In this document: positions 1 to 8,795 of the stretch, one piece after another
Layout: each line of letters starts with the position of its first letter
How positions within the stretch are numbered: the first letter of the stretch is position 1
Assembly: GCF_037940415.1 (NCBI RefSeq)
Contig: NZ_CP149798.1
Span: forward strand, 1,732,501-1,796,500
Length of the DNA: 64,000 nt
Direction: 5' to 3'
DNA from: Streptomyces sp. f51
GTDB taxonomy: Bacteria; Actinomycetota; Actinomycetes; Streptomycetales; Streptomycetaceae
Position numbers and translations under genes: made by a program
The notes under the pieces: generated by a model
Seen by the model: the letters and a program-made list of their open reading frames with translations, nothing else
What the model was told of the DNA's origin: nothing
Databases searched by the model: none

Positions 1-282
1 CTGGCGCTGGCCGCGCGCGGCCGGATCGCCGAGGCCGTACCGGCCGCCGCCTGTCTGTCCCGGGTCGCCGACTCGGCCCCCGCCCTGGCCGGGGCGCTGA
101 CCGGCGCGCTCGGCGGCGCCGCCACGATCCCCGCCTCCTGGCGCGACGCCTGCCGCACCCTGTCCGGCTGCGCGCTGCCCCGGCTGACCGGCACGGATCT
201 CGTCGGGCTCGCCGAACTGCTGGAGGCGACGGGACGCGCCGACCCGCTTCGTTCCCCGGAACTGTCCGCCCCGGAGGGATGA
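1..282 (+). CDS. ADP-ribosylglycohydrolase family protein (3' end only)
   Basis: An open frame runs from the first base to a TGA at 280-282, giving the last 93 residues of a protein that starts outside the window. The visible part includes DSAPALAGALTGALGGA, the Asp-Ser plus small-residue helix that closes ADP-ribosylglycohydrolase (DraG-like) folds. The next gene starts 7 bp downstream and belongs to the same family, which supports this reading and a shared transcript. The family removes ADP-ribose from proteins or small molecules using two Mg2+ ions; the substrate here cannot be told. The catalytic N-terminal TDDT motif is outside the window. Confidence 0.75.
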   Translation: MALAARGRIAEAVPAAACLSRVADSAPALAGALTGALGGAATIPASWRDACRTLSGCALPRLTGTDLVGLAELLEATGRADPLRSPELSAPEG

Positions 283-289
283 TTCGGGC

Positions 290-1459
290 ATGACGCCCAA
301 AGGAGAAGGAACGGGAACCCTCGACGAACGGATCGGCGGAGCCCTCGTGGGAGCCGCGGTCGGCGACGCCCTCGGCGGCCCCGTCGAGGGGTACTCCCCC
401 GAGCAGATCGCCGAACGCCACGGCGGCCGCGTGCACGGAGTCGTCGGCCCCTGGAACGGCGACGCCTGGCCCACCGCCCGCCCCATCGCCCCGTACCACA
501 AGGGCGACGGACACGTCACCGACGACACCCTGATGACCCACGCGCTGGTACGGGTGTACGCGCGGGTCCGCGACCACCTCGACGCCTACGCCGTCGCCGA
601 GCACCTGGTCCCCGACCTGATGACGACCCCCCGCTGGATCCCGGAACTGGAGGCCGAGGCGCTCCCCCTCCAGCGCGTGTTCCTCGCCGAGAAGTGGCTG
701 GTCGCCCGCCTCCACTACGGCCATGTGGACCCCAGGGAGGCGGGCAACGGCAACATCGTCAACTGCGGCGCCGCGATGTACATGGCGCCGGTCGGCCTGG
801 TCAACGCGGGCAACCCGGCGGGCGCGTACGCCGAGGCGCTCGACGTCGCGGGCGCCCACCAGTCCTCGTACGGACGCGAGGCCGCGGGCGTCTTCGCGGC
901 GGCCGTGGCGGCGGCCTGCTCCCCCGGCGCGACCCCAGGCTCGGTGGTCGACACCTGCCTGTCGCTGGCCAAGGACGGCACCCGGGCCGCCGTCGAGGCG
1001 GTGTGCGAAGTCGCCTCGCGCCACACGGACTTCGAGTCGGCGCTCGTCCCGCTGCGCCGGGCCGTGGCCCCCTTCGACACGGTCGGCCCCGACTACCGCT
1101 CCCCCTCCCTCGGCGCCCGCCGCCCCTCGCGGCTCCACTCCATCGAGGAACTCCCCGTCGCGCTCGGCATGTTGCTGGTGTCGGGCGGCGACTTCCGGCA
1201 CGCGGTGCTCGGTTCGGTCAACTACGGCCGCGACTGCGACTCCATCGCCACCATGGCCGGCGCCCTCGCGGGCGCGCTCGGCGCCGAGGTCCCGCACGAC
1301 TGGGCCAAGACGGTGGCCGAGTCCAGCCGCCTGGACCTGGACGCCCCGGCGCGTACGCTGGCCGAGGTGACCCGGGAGATCTTCGACCGTGACGTCCGCC
1401 GCCGCCGGGCCCACGAGGCGGCGTACGCCGCGCTGGCGGGAGCACCGTGCTCCGGCTGA
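290..1459 (+). CDS. ADP-ribosylglycohydrolase family protein
   Basis: A 389-aa protein of the DraG/ARH family. The metal-binding elements are present: GAAVGDALGG near residues 21-30, the TDDT motif at 77-80, and GRDCDSIA near 311-318, whose acidic residues complete the di-Mg2+ site. Such enzymes hydrolyse the N- or O-glycosidic bond of ADP-ribose adducts in the cytoplasm. The ATG at 290 has a GGAGGG Shine-Dalgarno about 11 bp upstream, overlapping the end of the previous gene. The 3' end overlaps the next paralogue by 13 bp, so the two are probably translationally coupled. Family assignment is firm; the substrate is unknown. Confidence 0.88.
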   Translation: MTPKGEGTGTLDERIGGALVGAAVGDALGGPVEGYSPEQIAERHGGRVHGVVGPWNGDAWPTARPIAPYHKGDGHVTDDTLMTHALVRVYARVRDHLDAYAVAEHLVPDLMTTPRWIPELEAEALPLQRVFLAEKWLVARLHYGHVDPREAGNGNIVNCGAAMYMAPVGLVNAGNPAGAYAEALDVAGAHQSSYGREAAGVFAAAVAAACSPGATPGSVVDTCLSLAKDGTRAAVEAVCEVASRHTDFESALVPLRRAVAPFDTVGPDYRSPSLGARRPSRLHSIEELPVALGMLLVSGGDFRHAVLGSVNYGRDCDSIATMAGALAGALGAEVPHDWAKTVAESSRLDLDAPARTLAEVTREIFDRDVRRRRAHEAAYAALAGAPCSG

Positions 1460-2811
1460 CCTGGGTCCAGCCCGAGGACCTCCTCGGCCACGAGCTCCAC
1501 CAGGCCGTGCAGGACGGCCGGGACCCGTCCCGCGTCGCCGCCCGCTGGTACGCCTCGGGCGGACGGACCGCCCCGCTGCGCGCGGGGGCGTCGGCGAGCC
1601 CGGCCTCGCCGTCCCTGCGCCGGCTGGCGGCCGTGCTGCTCGACGAACTCGCCGCCCTGCCCGCCGCGCTGGCCGACGACGAACCGACGGACCTGGCGCT
1701 GATCAAGGACCGGTGCCCCGACTGGCCGCCGCCCCGGTTCGCGCCGGTGCCCGCTCCCGGAGCCGCCCGCCTGGAGGCGGCCTGGCTCGGACGGGCCGTG
1801 GGCTGCCTGCTCGGCAAACCCGTCGAGAAGCTCCCCCTCGAAGCGATCCGGGCCCTCGCGCGGGCCTCCGGCAACTGGCCCCTGCACTCCTGGTTCACCG
1901 CGCGGGGCGTCCCCCGGGACCTGCTGGACGCCCACCCCTGGAACCGCCGGTCGGCCGCCACCTCGCTGGCCGAGAACATCGACGGCATGCCGGAGGACGA
2001 CGACCTCAACTACCCGCTCCTGAACCTCCTGTTGCTCCAGCGGCACGGCCGGGACTTCACCACCGCGGACGTGGCCCGCCTGTGGCTCGACGAACTCCCC
2101 GCCGGCCGCACCTTCACCGCGGAACGCGTCGCCTACCGCAACCTCCTCGGCGGCGTCGAGCCCCCGGACACCGCCCGCCGCCACAACCCCTTCCGCGAGT
2201 GGATCGGCGCCCTGATCCGCGCGGACGTGCACGGCTGGACCAACCCGGGCGACCCGGCCGGAGCCGCCGAGCAGGCGCACCGCGACGCCACGCTCACCCA
2301 CACGGCCAACGGCGTCTACGCGGCGATGTTCACGGCCGCCGCGATCGCCGAGGCGGCCACCGCGGGCAGTGACGTGCACGCCTGTCTGCGCACGGGGCTG
2401 AGGGTCGTCCCGCCCGGTTCCCGGCTGGCCTCGGCGGTCCGTCACGCCGTGCGGCTGGCCCGTACGACGCAGGACTTCGACACGGTCGTCGACGAACTGC
2501 ACGCCGTCCACCGCGACTTCCACTGGGTCCACGCCGTCCCCAACACGGCCCTGATCGCCGCCGCCCTCACCCACGCGGACGGCGACTTCGCCGGCTCCGT
2601 CTGCCGGGCGGTGTCCGGCGGTCTCGACACCGACTCCAACGGCGCGACCGCCGGAAGCATCGCCGGCCTGCTGACGGGTGACCCCGCCGCGCTGCCCGGC
2701 CGCTTCACCGGTCCCCTCAAGAACCGGCTCGCCACCTCCGTCGCCGACTTCGACGGCATCGGCTTCGACGCCCTCGCCCACCTCACACAACGGGAGACCG
2801 TTCGCCCATGA
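1447..2811 (+). CDS. ADP-ribosylglycohydrolase family protein
   Basis: A 454-aa protein starting at a GTG inside the end of the previous gene. It has an N-terminal extension of about 110 residues before the family core (GRAVGCLLGKPVEK). The usual TDDT position reads MPEDDDLNY, and the C-terminal metal motif is GGLDTDSNGATAG near residue 393. The EDDD variant means that the first metal ligands differ from the neighbouring paralogue, so substrate or activity may differ. It ends in an ATGA overlap with the PfkB kinase gene. This is the third tandem member of the family, suggesting a pathway that processes ADP-ribosyl or related ribosides rather than a single housekeeping hydrolase. Confidence 0.85.
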   Translation: MLRLTWVQPEDLLGHELHQAVQDGRDPSRVAARWYASGGRTAPLRAGASASPASPSLRRLAAVLLDELAALPAALADDEPTDLALIKDRCPDWPPPRFAPVPAPGAARLEAAWLGRAVGCLLGKPVEKLPLEAIRALARASGNWPLHSWFTARGVPRDLLDAHPWNRRSAATSLAENIDGMPEDDDLNYPLLNLLLLQRHGRDFTTADVARLWLDELPAGRTFTAERVAYRNLLGGVEPPDTARRHNPFREWIGALIRADVHGWTNPGDPAGAAEQAHRDATLTHTANGVYAAMFTAAAIAEAATAGSDVHACLRTGLRVVPPGSRLASAVRHAVRLARTTQDFDTVVDELHAVHRDFHWVHAVPNTALIAAALTHADGDFAGSVCRAVSGGLDTDSNGATAGSIAGLLTGDPAALPGRFTGPLKNRLATSVADFDGIGFDALAHLTQRETVRP

Positions 2812-3701
2812 CCCATATCGCCGTGCTCGGCAGCACGAACATGGACCTCGTCGCGTATGTCGCTAAGGCCCCGCAGCGCGGAGAGACCGTGACGGGACGG
2901 GAGTTCCGTACGATCCCCGGCGGCAAGGGCGCGAACCAGGCGGTGGCCGCCGCGCACGCGGGCGCCGACGTCTCCCTGATCGGCGCGGTGGGCGCCGACT
3001 CCTTCGGGAGCCAACTCCGTTCCACGCTGGAGCACTTCGGCGTGAACACCGACCATCTGCGGACCACCGAGGGTCCGTCGGGCACCGCGCACATCGTGGT
3101 GGACGACGAGGGCGGCAACGCGATCGTGGTCATCCCCGGCGCCAACGGCACCGTCACCGCGCTGGCCCCCGGCGACGAGGGCCTCATCGCCAGCGCCGAC
3201 TCGCTCCTGCTCCAGCTGGAGATCCCGCTGGAGGCCGTGCTCTCCGGCGCGGAGGCCGCCCGCAGACACGGCGTCCGGACGATCCTCACCCCGGCCCCCG
3301 CGCAGTTCCTGCCGCCCCAACTGCTCGCCTCCATCGACCTGTTGGTGCCCAACCAGCACGAGGCCGCCGCGCTCACCGGCTTCACCGACCCGCGCGGGGC
3401 CGCCGCCGCCCTGCTCGAACAGGTCCCGGAGGTCGTCGTCACCCTGGGCGCCGAGGGCAGCCTGTACGCGGCCAGGGACGCCGCGCCCATCACCGTGCCC
3501 GCCCCCAGGGTGACCGCCGTCGACTCCACCGGGGCCGGTGACACCTTCGTCGGCACCCTGGCGGTGGCGCTCGCCGAGGGCCGGGAGATGTCGGAGGCCA
3601 TCGTGTGGGCGTCGGCGGCGGCCTCGGTGTCGGTGCAGCGGCACGGGGCGACGTCCTCGATGCCGTACCGCTCCGAGATCGACACCCAGGCCGGCGCGTG
3701 A
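2808..3701 (+). CDS. PfkB-family carbohydrate kinase (ribokinase-like)
   Basis: A 297-aa PfkB-family sugar kinase. It shows the N-terminal signature GGKGANQAVAAA near residues 41-52 and the C-terminal signature DSTGAGDTFVG near 240-250, whose second Asp is the catalytic base. Length and motif order match ribokinase (RbsK), which phosphorylates ribose at O5 using ATP. Other PfkB kinases act on nucleosides or deoxyribose, so the exact sugar is inferred. The ATG overlaps the stop of the upstream hydrolase by 4 bp, so free ribose or a riboside released by those enzymes is the natural candidate substrate. No ribose transporter is visible in the window. Confidence 0.85.
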   Translation: MTHIAVLGSTNMDLVAYVAKAPQRGETVTGREFRTIPGGKGANQAVAAAHAGADVSLIGAVGADSFGSQLRSTLEHFGVNTDHLRTTEGPSGTAHIVVDDEGGNAIVVIPGANGTVTALAPGDEGLIASADSLLLQLEIPLEAVLSGAEAARRHGVRTILTPAPAQFLPPQLLASIDLLVPNQHEAAALTGFTDPRGAAAALLEQVPEVVVTLGAEGSLYAARDAAPITVPAPRVTAVDSTGAGDTFVGTLAVALAEGREMSEAIVWASAAASVSVQRHGATSSMPYRSEIDTQAGA

Positions 3702-4900
3702 ACGGGCCCGACGGCGGCGGCCCCCTCGACGGGCTGCGCGTCCTGGACCTCGCGACCCTGTTCGCCGGGCCGCTCGCCGCCACGATGCTCGGGGACTTCG
3801 GCGCGGAGGTCGTCAAGGTCGAACACCCCACCCAGCCGGACCCGTCCCGGGGGCACGGACCCTCGAAGGACGGGATCGGCCTGTGGTGGAAGCTGCTCGG
3901 CCGCAACAAGCGCACGATCACCCTCGACCTGTCGAAGCGCGGCGGCCGGGAGACCCTGCTGCGGCTCGCCGCCGACGCCGACGTGATCATCGAGAACTTC
4001 CGTCCCGGCACCCTGGAGAAGTGGGACCTGGGCTGGGCGGAGCTGTCCGCGGCCAACCCCCGCCTCGTCCTGGCCCGCGTCACCGCCTTCGGCCAGTTCG
4101 GCCCGTACGCGCACCGCCCCGGGTTCGGCACGCTCGCCGAGGCGATGAGCGGGTTCGCCGCGATCACCGGCGAACCCGACGCGCCGCCGACCCTCCCCCC
4201 GTTCGGCCTGGCCGACTCGATCGCCGGACTGGCGACGGCCTACGCCGTGATGGCCGCCCTGCGGGCGCGCGAGCGCACCGGCGAGGGCCAGGTCATCGAC
4301 ATGGCGATCATCGAACCGATCCTGACCGTCCTCGGCCCGCAGCCCGTCTGGTACGACCAGCTGGGCCACGTCCAGCCGCGCACCGGCAACCGCTCGGCGA
4401 ACAACGCGCCCCGCAACACCTACCGCACGGCCGACGGCTCCTGGGTCGCGGTCTCCACGTCGGCCCAGTCGATCGCCGAGCGGGTGATGCGGCTGGTCGG
4501 CCGCCCCGACGTGATCGACGAGCCGTGGTTCGCGACCGGCGCGGACCGGGCCCGCCACGCCGACGTCCTGGACGGCGCGGTCGGCGCGTGGATCGCCGGA
4601 CGCACCCGGGACGAGGTCCTCGCCGCCTTCGAGAAGGCCGAGGCGGCGATCGCGCCCGTCCAGGACGTCCGGGACGTCATGAACGACCCGCAGTACCAGG
4701 CCCTGGACACGGTGACCAGCGTCGACGATCCCGAGCTGGGCCCGCTGCGCATGCAGAACGTCCTCTTCCGGCTCTCCGCCACGCCCGGCGCCATCCACTG
4801 GGCGGGCCGCCCGCACGGAGCGGACACCGACGCCGTGCTCGGCGAACTCGGCCTGACGGCGCCCGAGATCGAGGAACTGAGGGCGGAGGGGGCGCTGTGA
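3698..4900 (+). CDS. Class III CoA-transferase (CaiB/BaiF family)
   Basis: A 400-aa family III CoA-transferase. Characteristic features are FAGPLAATMLGDFGAEVVKVE near the N-terminus, GRNKRTITLDL, and the segment GLADSIAG, whose Asp173 aligns with the catalytic aspartate that forms an acyl-anhydride in formyl-CoA transferase. The family moves CoA between carboxylic acids in the cytoplasm. The GTG start at 3698 overlaps the kinase stop as GTGA. The next gene is a CitE-like lyase, also joined by GTGA. A CoA-transferase with a CitE lyase is the classic pair for activating and then cleaving C5 or C6 hydroxy-diacids such as citramalate; the substrate is inferred, not shown. Confidence 0.9.
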   Translation: MNGPDGGGPLDGLRVLDLATLFAGPLAATMLGDFGAEVVKVEHPTQPDPSRGHGPSKDGIGLWWKLLGRNKRTITLDLSKRGGRETLLRLAADADVIIENFRPGTLEKWDLGWAELSAANPRLVLARVTAFGQFGPYAHRPGFGTLAEAMSGFAAITGEPDAPPTLPPFGLADSIAGLATAYAVMAALRARERTGEGQVIDMAIIEPILTVLGPQPVWYDQLGHVQPRTGNRSANNAPRNTYRTADGSWVAVSTSAQSIAERVMRLVGRPDVIDEPWFATGADRARHADVLDGAVGAWIAGRTRDEVLAAFEKAEAAIAPVQDVRDVMNDPQYQALDTVTSVDDPELGPLRMQNVLFRLSATPGAIHWAGRPHGADTDAVLGELGLTAPEIEELRAEGAL

Positions 4901-5736
4901 CCGCGGACCTCCTGCCGCTGACCTGGCTCTACGCGCCCGGGGACCGTCCCGAGGTGGTGGCCAAGGCGCTGCTCTCCGGCGCGGACGTCGTCCTCGTCGA
5001 CCTGGAGGACGCGGTCGCGCCGCACCGCAAGGAGTACGCCCGCTCCGCCACCGCCGACCTGCTCGCCGAGGTGCCGCCCGTCCCGGTGCACGTCCGGGTC
5101 AACGCCCTCGACGGACCCTTCTGCGACGCCGACCTGAAGACGCTGTCCCCGCTGCCCGGGCTGTCCGGGCTGCGGCTGCCGAAGGTGACCTCACGCTGCG
5201 ACGTGATGCGGGTGGCGGAGAACGCGCCCTCCGCGCAGGGCGGCACCATCCCGCTCTACGCCCTGCTGGAGACGGCCCTGGGCATCGAGCAGGCGTACTC
5301 CATCGCGTCGTCCCATCGCGCGCTGCGCGGCATCTCGCTCGGCGAGAGCGATCTGCGGGCCGATCTCGGGGTCCGTGACGAGGCGGGCCTGGACTGGTCC
5401 CGGGCCCGTCTGGTCGTGGCCGCGCGGGCGGCGGGGCTGCCCCCTCCCGCCCAGTCCGTCTACCCCGACATCCGCGACGTGGAGGGGCTGGCCTCGTCCT
5501 GCGCGCGCGGCCGTGCCCTCGGCTTCCTCGGACGCGCGGCGATCCATCCCCGCCAGCTCCCGATCATCGAGCGGGCCTACCTGCCCACCCCGGCCGAGGT
5601 CGACTCCGCCGAGGCGGTCATCAGGGCGGCTGCGGCCGACCCGGGGGCGCAGGCCCTGCCGGACGGCCGCTTCATCGACGCGGCGGTGGTCACGGGGGCC
5701 CGCCGCACCCTCGCCCTCGCCCAGCGCCTGGCCTGA
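4897..5736 (+). CDS. CitE/HpcH-family acyl-CoA lyase or aldolase
   Basis: A 279-aa TIM-barrel lyase of the CitE-like family. It carries the metal and substrate motifs VLVDLEDAV, the Arg of HVRVNALD, the Glu of ALLETALGI and the Asp of GESDLRADLG, plus IHPRQ near the C-terminus. Relatives are citramalyl-CoA, malyl-CoA and beta-methylmalyl-CoA lyases, which retro-cleave hydroxyacyl-CoA to acetyl-CoA plus a keto acid. The GTG start overlaps the CoA-transferase stop by 4 bp, so the two probably act in sequence. It is the last gene of the operon and is followed by a strong hairpin. Confidence 0.87.
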   Translation: MTADLLPLTWLYAPGDRPEVVAKALLSGADVVLVDLEDAVAPHRKEYARSATADLLAEVPPVPVHVRVNALDGPFCDADLKTLSPLPGLSGLRLPKVTSRCDVMRVAENAPSAQGGTIPLYALLETALGIEQAYSIASSHRALRGISLGESDLRADLGVRDEAGLDWSRARLVVAARAAGLPPPAQSVYPDIRDVEGLASSCARGRALGFLGRAAIHPRQLPIIERAYLPTPAEVDSAEAVIRAAAADPGAQALPDGRFIDAAVVTGARRTLALAQRLA

Positions 5737-5747
5737 GACGGCACGAA

Positions 5748-5778
5748 GGGGGCGCCGCGTCCCGGACGCGGCGCCCCC
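5748..5778. terminator. Strong bidirectional terminator hairpin
   Basis: Two 15-nt arms (5748-5762 and 5764-5778) are perfectly complementary around a single base. The hairpin sits 12 bp after the lyase stop and 41 bp before the lgt stop on the other strand, so it can serve both converging transcripts. Confidence 0.85.
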
Positions 5779-5818
5779 TCCTGTGTGTGTACGTGGTGTA
5801 CGGCCGTACGGTCCCGGC

Positions 5819-6958
5819 TCAGCCCTTCTTGGCCGACCCGGCCTCGTCGCGCGCCACGGAACCGGCGTCGGAACCGTCCTCGGTGTCCTCCTCGGACTCC
5901 GGCGCGGCGGCGCTCTCCGAGGGCTTCTGGGACTTCACCGGCTTCGCGGGCTCGGCCGACTCGGTGACGGAGTCCTTGCCGAGGTCGACGGAGTCGCCGT
6001 CGGCCCCGTCCCCGCTCCCGCCGTCGGCTCCCGACCCGCCCTCGGCCTCTCCGGTCTTGCCGGCGGCCTTGTCGCCGGTCTCGCCCTCGGCCCCGTCCTC
6101 GGCGGCCGCGGTGTCGTCGCCCTCCGTCGGCGCGTCCTCACCGGCGCCCGGTTCCACGATCTCCTCGCGTCCCGGACGCAGCCGGGCCGACAGGACGAAG
6201 TAGAGCACCGCGAGGAGGAAGACCAGCAGCGCGGTCCAGTCGTTCAGACGCAGGCCCAGGATGTGGTGCGCGTCGTCGACGCGCATGTACTCGATCCAGC
6301 CCCGGCCGACGCAGTAGGCGGCGACGTACAGGGCGAAGGCGCGCCCGTGGCCGAGCTTGAAGCGGCGGTCGGCCCAGATGACCAGGAAGCCGACGCCGAC
6401 GCACCACAGGGACTCGTACAGGAAGGTCGGGTGGTAGTAGCCGGGGACGCGCCCGTCCGTGGAGGACGTGATGTGCAGCGCCCACGGAACGTCCGTCGGC
6501 TTGCCGTACAGCTCCTGGTTGAACCAGTTGCCCCAGCGCCCGCACGCCTGGGCGAAGGCGATGCCGGGTGCCACGGCGTCGGCCCAGGCGGGCAGCGGGA
6601 TCCCGCGGCGGCGGCAGCCGATCCAGGCGCCCAGCGCACCGAGGGCGATGGCGCCCCAGATGCCCAGTCCGCCCTGCCAGATCTTGAAGGCGTCCACCCA
6701 GTCACGGCCCGCGCTGAAGTACAGCTCGTAGTCCGTGATCACGTGGTAGAGCCGGCCGCCGACGAGGCCGAAGGGGACGGCCCAGACCGCGATGTCGGCC
6801 ACCGTGCCGGTCCGCCCTCCACGGGCGATCCAGCGCTTGTTGCCGAGCCAGACGGCCAGAAAGACGCCGATGATGATGCAGAACGCGTAGCCGCGCAACG
6901 GGATGGGGCCGAGGTGCAGCACACCGTGCGACGGGCTGGGAATGTAGGCAATTTCCAT
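5819..6958 (-). CDS. lgt: Prolipoprotein diacylglyceryl transferase
   Basis: A 379-aa integral membrane enzyme that moves diacylglycerol from phosphatidylglycerol to the lipobox cysteine of prolipoproteins. The protein has the Lgt N-terminal helix after LGPIPLRGYAF, the signature CGRWGNWFNQELYG (family pattern GRxGNFxNxE) and about seven hydrophobic segments up to roughly residue 285. The last 95 residues or so form an Asp/Glu/Ala/Gly-rich hydrophilic tail. The ATG at 6958 has no clear Shine-Dalgarno; a TAnnnT hexamer (TAGCGT) ends 10 bp upstream, so the leader may be very short. lspA, the next step in lipoprotein maturation, is at 52.4-53.0 kb. Confidence 0.96.
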   Translation of the reverse strand: MEIAYIPSPSHGVLHLGPIPLRGYAFCIIIGVFLAVWLGNKRWIARGGRTGTVADIAVWAVPFGLVGGRLYHVITDYELYFSAGRDWVDAFKIWQGGLGIWGAIALGALGAWIGCRRRGIPLPAWADAVAPGIAFAQACGRWGNWFNQELYGKPTDVPWALHITSSTDGRVPGYYHPTFLYESLWCVGVGFLVIWADRRFKLGHGRAFALYVAAYCVGRGWIEYMRVDDAHHILGLRLNDWTALLVFLLAVLYFVLSARLRPGREEIVEPGAGEDAPTEGDDTAAAEDGAEGETGDKAAGKTGEAEGGSGADGGSGDGADGDSVDLGKDSVTESAEPAKPVKSQKPSESAAAPESEEDTEDGSDAGSVARDEAGSAKKG

Positions 6959-7076
6959 GGCAAGGTCGACGCTACCGTGCCGGACGCCACCCGCGACGGG
7001 CAGGCCCGCAACGGGTCCATAACGTGCGGCGCCCCCGGCCCGTGGAAGGCGGGGGGCACCGGACCCGGCGGACGGC

Positions 7077-7853
7077 TCAGCCCTTGTTGGCCGCCTCCAC
7101 CATCTGCTTGAGCTTGGCGGGGGTCATCGACTGGTCCGCGTAGATGTTCTTGCCGCCCAGGAGCACGGTCGGGGTGCCCGTGAAGCCGCCGGCCTGGAAC
7201 GCGGCGTGCGACTTCTGGACCCAGCTGTCGTGGGAGCCGTTGTTCACACAGGCGCGGAACGCCGGGGTGTCCAGGCCCCCGACCTTGCCGGCCAGCCCGA
7301 TGAGCTTGGCGTTGTCGGCGAAGGCGTCGTCGGTCTCCTTGGGCTGGTTCTCGTACAGCACGTCGTGGTACTCGCGGAACTTCCCGGCGTCCTGGGCGCA
7401 GGCCGCGGCGTTCGCGGCCCTGAGGGAGCCGCTGCCGCCCATGTTCCCGTCGATCAGCGTGACGAGGTGGTACTCGGTCCTCAGCTGCCCGGAGTCGACC
7501 AGCTCGTGGATCGTCGGGCGGTAGGCCGTCTCGAAGGCCTGGCAGGCCGGGCAGCGGAAGTCCTCCCACACCGTGAGGGTCGACTTGGCGCCGTCCTTGC
7601 CGACGGGGATCGCGAGACTGTCCTTGCCCGTGGCGCCCGAGGGCGACACGACAGGACCCGAGGCGCTGCTCTTCTTGTCCTTGCCCGAGTTCGCGGCCAC
7701 CACGCCGATCACGGCGGCCAGGCCGAGGACGCAGATCACCGACGCCCCCACGATCAGCGCACGACGGCGCTTGTCCGCGGCCTTCTGCTTCTCTCGCTCG
7801 ACCGCCAGCCGCTCGCGGGCGTTGCGCTTTCCGTCACGGTTCTTCTCGCTCAC
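7077..7853 (-). CDS. Membrane-anchored DsbA-like thioredoxin-fold protein
   Basis: A 258-aa protein from the GTG at 7853. It has a basic N-terminal tail of about 32 residues, one membrane helix (about 33-55) and an extracytoplasmic DsbA/thioredoxin fold with CPAC at residues 101-104. The cis-proline region TGTPTVLLGG lies near the C-terminus. This architecture oxidises or isomerises disulfides in exported proteins. A frame upstream to 7907 would include the hairpin at 7868-7896 as coding sequence; the later start is preferred because it gives the usual SEKNRDGKR N-terminus of Streptomyces homologues. A CPVC paralogue lies at 43.9 kb. Confidence 0.88.
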   Translation of the reverse strand: MSEKNRDGKRNARERLAVEREKQKAADKRRRALIVGASVICVLGLAAVIGVVAANSGKDKKSSASGPVVSPSGATGKDSLAIPVGKDGAKSTLTVWEDFRCPACQAFETAYRPTIHELVDSGQLRTEYHLVTLIDGNMGGSGSLRAANAAACAQDAGKFREYHDVLYENQPKETDDAFADNAKLIGLAGKVGGLDTPAFRACVNNGSHDSWVQKSHAAFQAGGFTGTPTVLLGGKNIYADQSMTPAKLKQMVEAANKG

Positions 7854-7867
7854 ATCCGGCAGAACGA

Positions 7868-7896
7868 ACCGGGGAGGCGCAACGCGCCTCCCCGGT
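7868..7896 (-). terminator. Intrinsic terminator after trpA, abutting the DsbA-like gene
   Basis: Arms 7868-7880 and 7884-7896 form a 13-bp stem with a 3-nt loop. On the minus strand it is followed by TTCGTTCTG. It lies 84 bp after the trpA stop and only 14 bp before the GTG of the next gene, so it may act as a terminator with partial read-through. Confidence 0.65.
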
Positions 7897-7979
7897 CCAA
7901 GGTCCACTCCTTCGAGTGAGCGGATTGTCCGTTACGCACGGATCCGCCGGGCGTCGCCACACGGATCAGCTCCGTCGCG

Positions 7980-8795
7980 TCACGCCCTCGTGCGCACGCC
8001 CTTCGCGAGGTCGGCCGCGAGGTCCCGGACGGCTTCGAGGCCGGCCGCCTCGTCCGGCGCGTCCAGCATCCGCTTGACGAAGGCCGAGCCGACGATCACA
8101 CCGTCGGCGAACCCGGCGACCTCCGCGGCCTGCGTGGCGTTCGAGACGCCGAGGCCGACGCAGACGGGCAGGTCGGTGGTGGCCTTGGTGCGCGCCACCA
8201 GGTCCTGGGCCTGGTTGCCGACCGACTCCCGGGTTCCGGTGACCCCCATCAGCGAGGCCGCGTACACGAAGCCGCTGCCGGCCGCGGTGATCTCGGCGAG
8301 CCGTGCGTCCCTGCTGCTGGGCGCGACGACGAAGACGGTCGCGAGACCGTGCTTGTCGGCGTGCTCCCTCCACAGCGCCGACTCCTGGACGGGCAGGTCC
8401 GGCAGGATGCAGCCCGCTCCGCCCGCCTCGGCGAGCTCGGCGGTGAAGCGCTCGACGCCGTAGCGGTCGATCGGGTTCCAGTACGTCATCACGAGGACGG
8501 GCTTGCCGGTGGCCTCGAAGGCCTCCCGGACGGTGCGCATCACGTCCGCGATCCTGACGCCGCCGCGCAGGGCGATGTCGTCGGCGGTCTGGATGACGGG
8601 CCCGTCGAGGACGGGATCGCTGTGCGGCAGTCCGACCTCGACGACGTCGGCGCCTCCGTCGAAGACGGCCCTGATCGCCGCGATGCCGCCGTCGACGGTC
8701 GGGAAGCCGGCGGGCAGGTACGCGATGAGGACGGACCGCCCCTCCGCCTTCGCACCGGCCAGGGTGTCGCTCAACAGCCTGATGTTGCCGCTCAC
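7980..8795 (-). CDS. trpA: Tryptophan synthase alpha chain
   Basis: A 271-aa TIM-barrel subunit that cleaves indole-3-glycerol phosphate to indole and glyceraldehyde 3-phosphate. It shows [18 protein letters not shown], in which the catalytic Glu lies and which matches the family EVGIPFSDP region, and the second catalytic Asp in GCILPDLPV. The phosphate-binding GLGVSN and GVIVGSAFV segments close the barrel. The GTG start overlaps the trpB stop as GTGA, the expected coupling for an alpha2beta2 complex. It is the last gene of trpCMBA and is followed by an intrinsic terminator. Confidence 0.97.
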   Translation of the reverse strand: MSGNIRLLSDTLAGAKAEGRSVLIAYLPAGFPTVDGGIAAIRAVFDGGADVVEVGLPHSDPVLDGPVIQTADDIALRGGVRIADVMRTVREAFEATGKPVLVMTYWNPIDRYGVERFTAELAEAGGAGCILPDLPVQESALWREHADKHGLATVFVVAPSSRDARLAEITAAGSGFVYAASLMGVTGTRESVGNQAQDLVARTKATTDLPVCVGLGVSNATQAAEVAGFADGVIVGSAFVKRMLDAPDEAAGLEAVRDLAADLAKGVRTRA

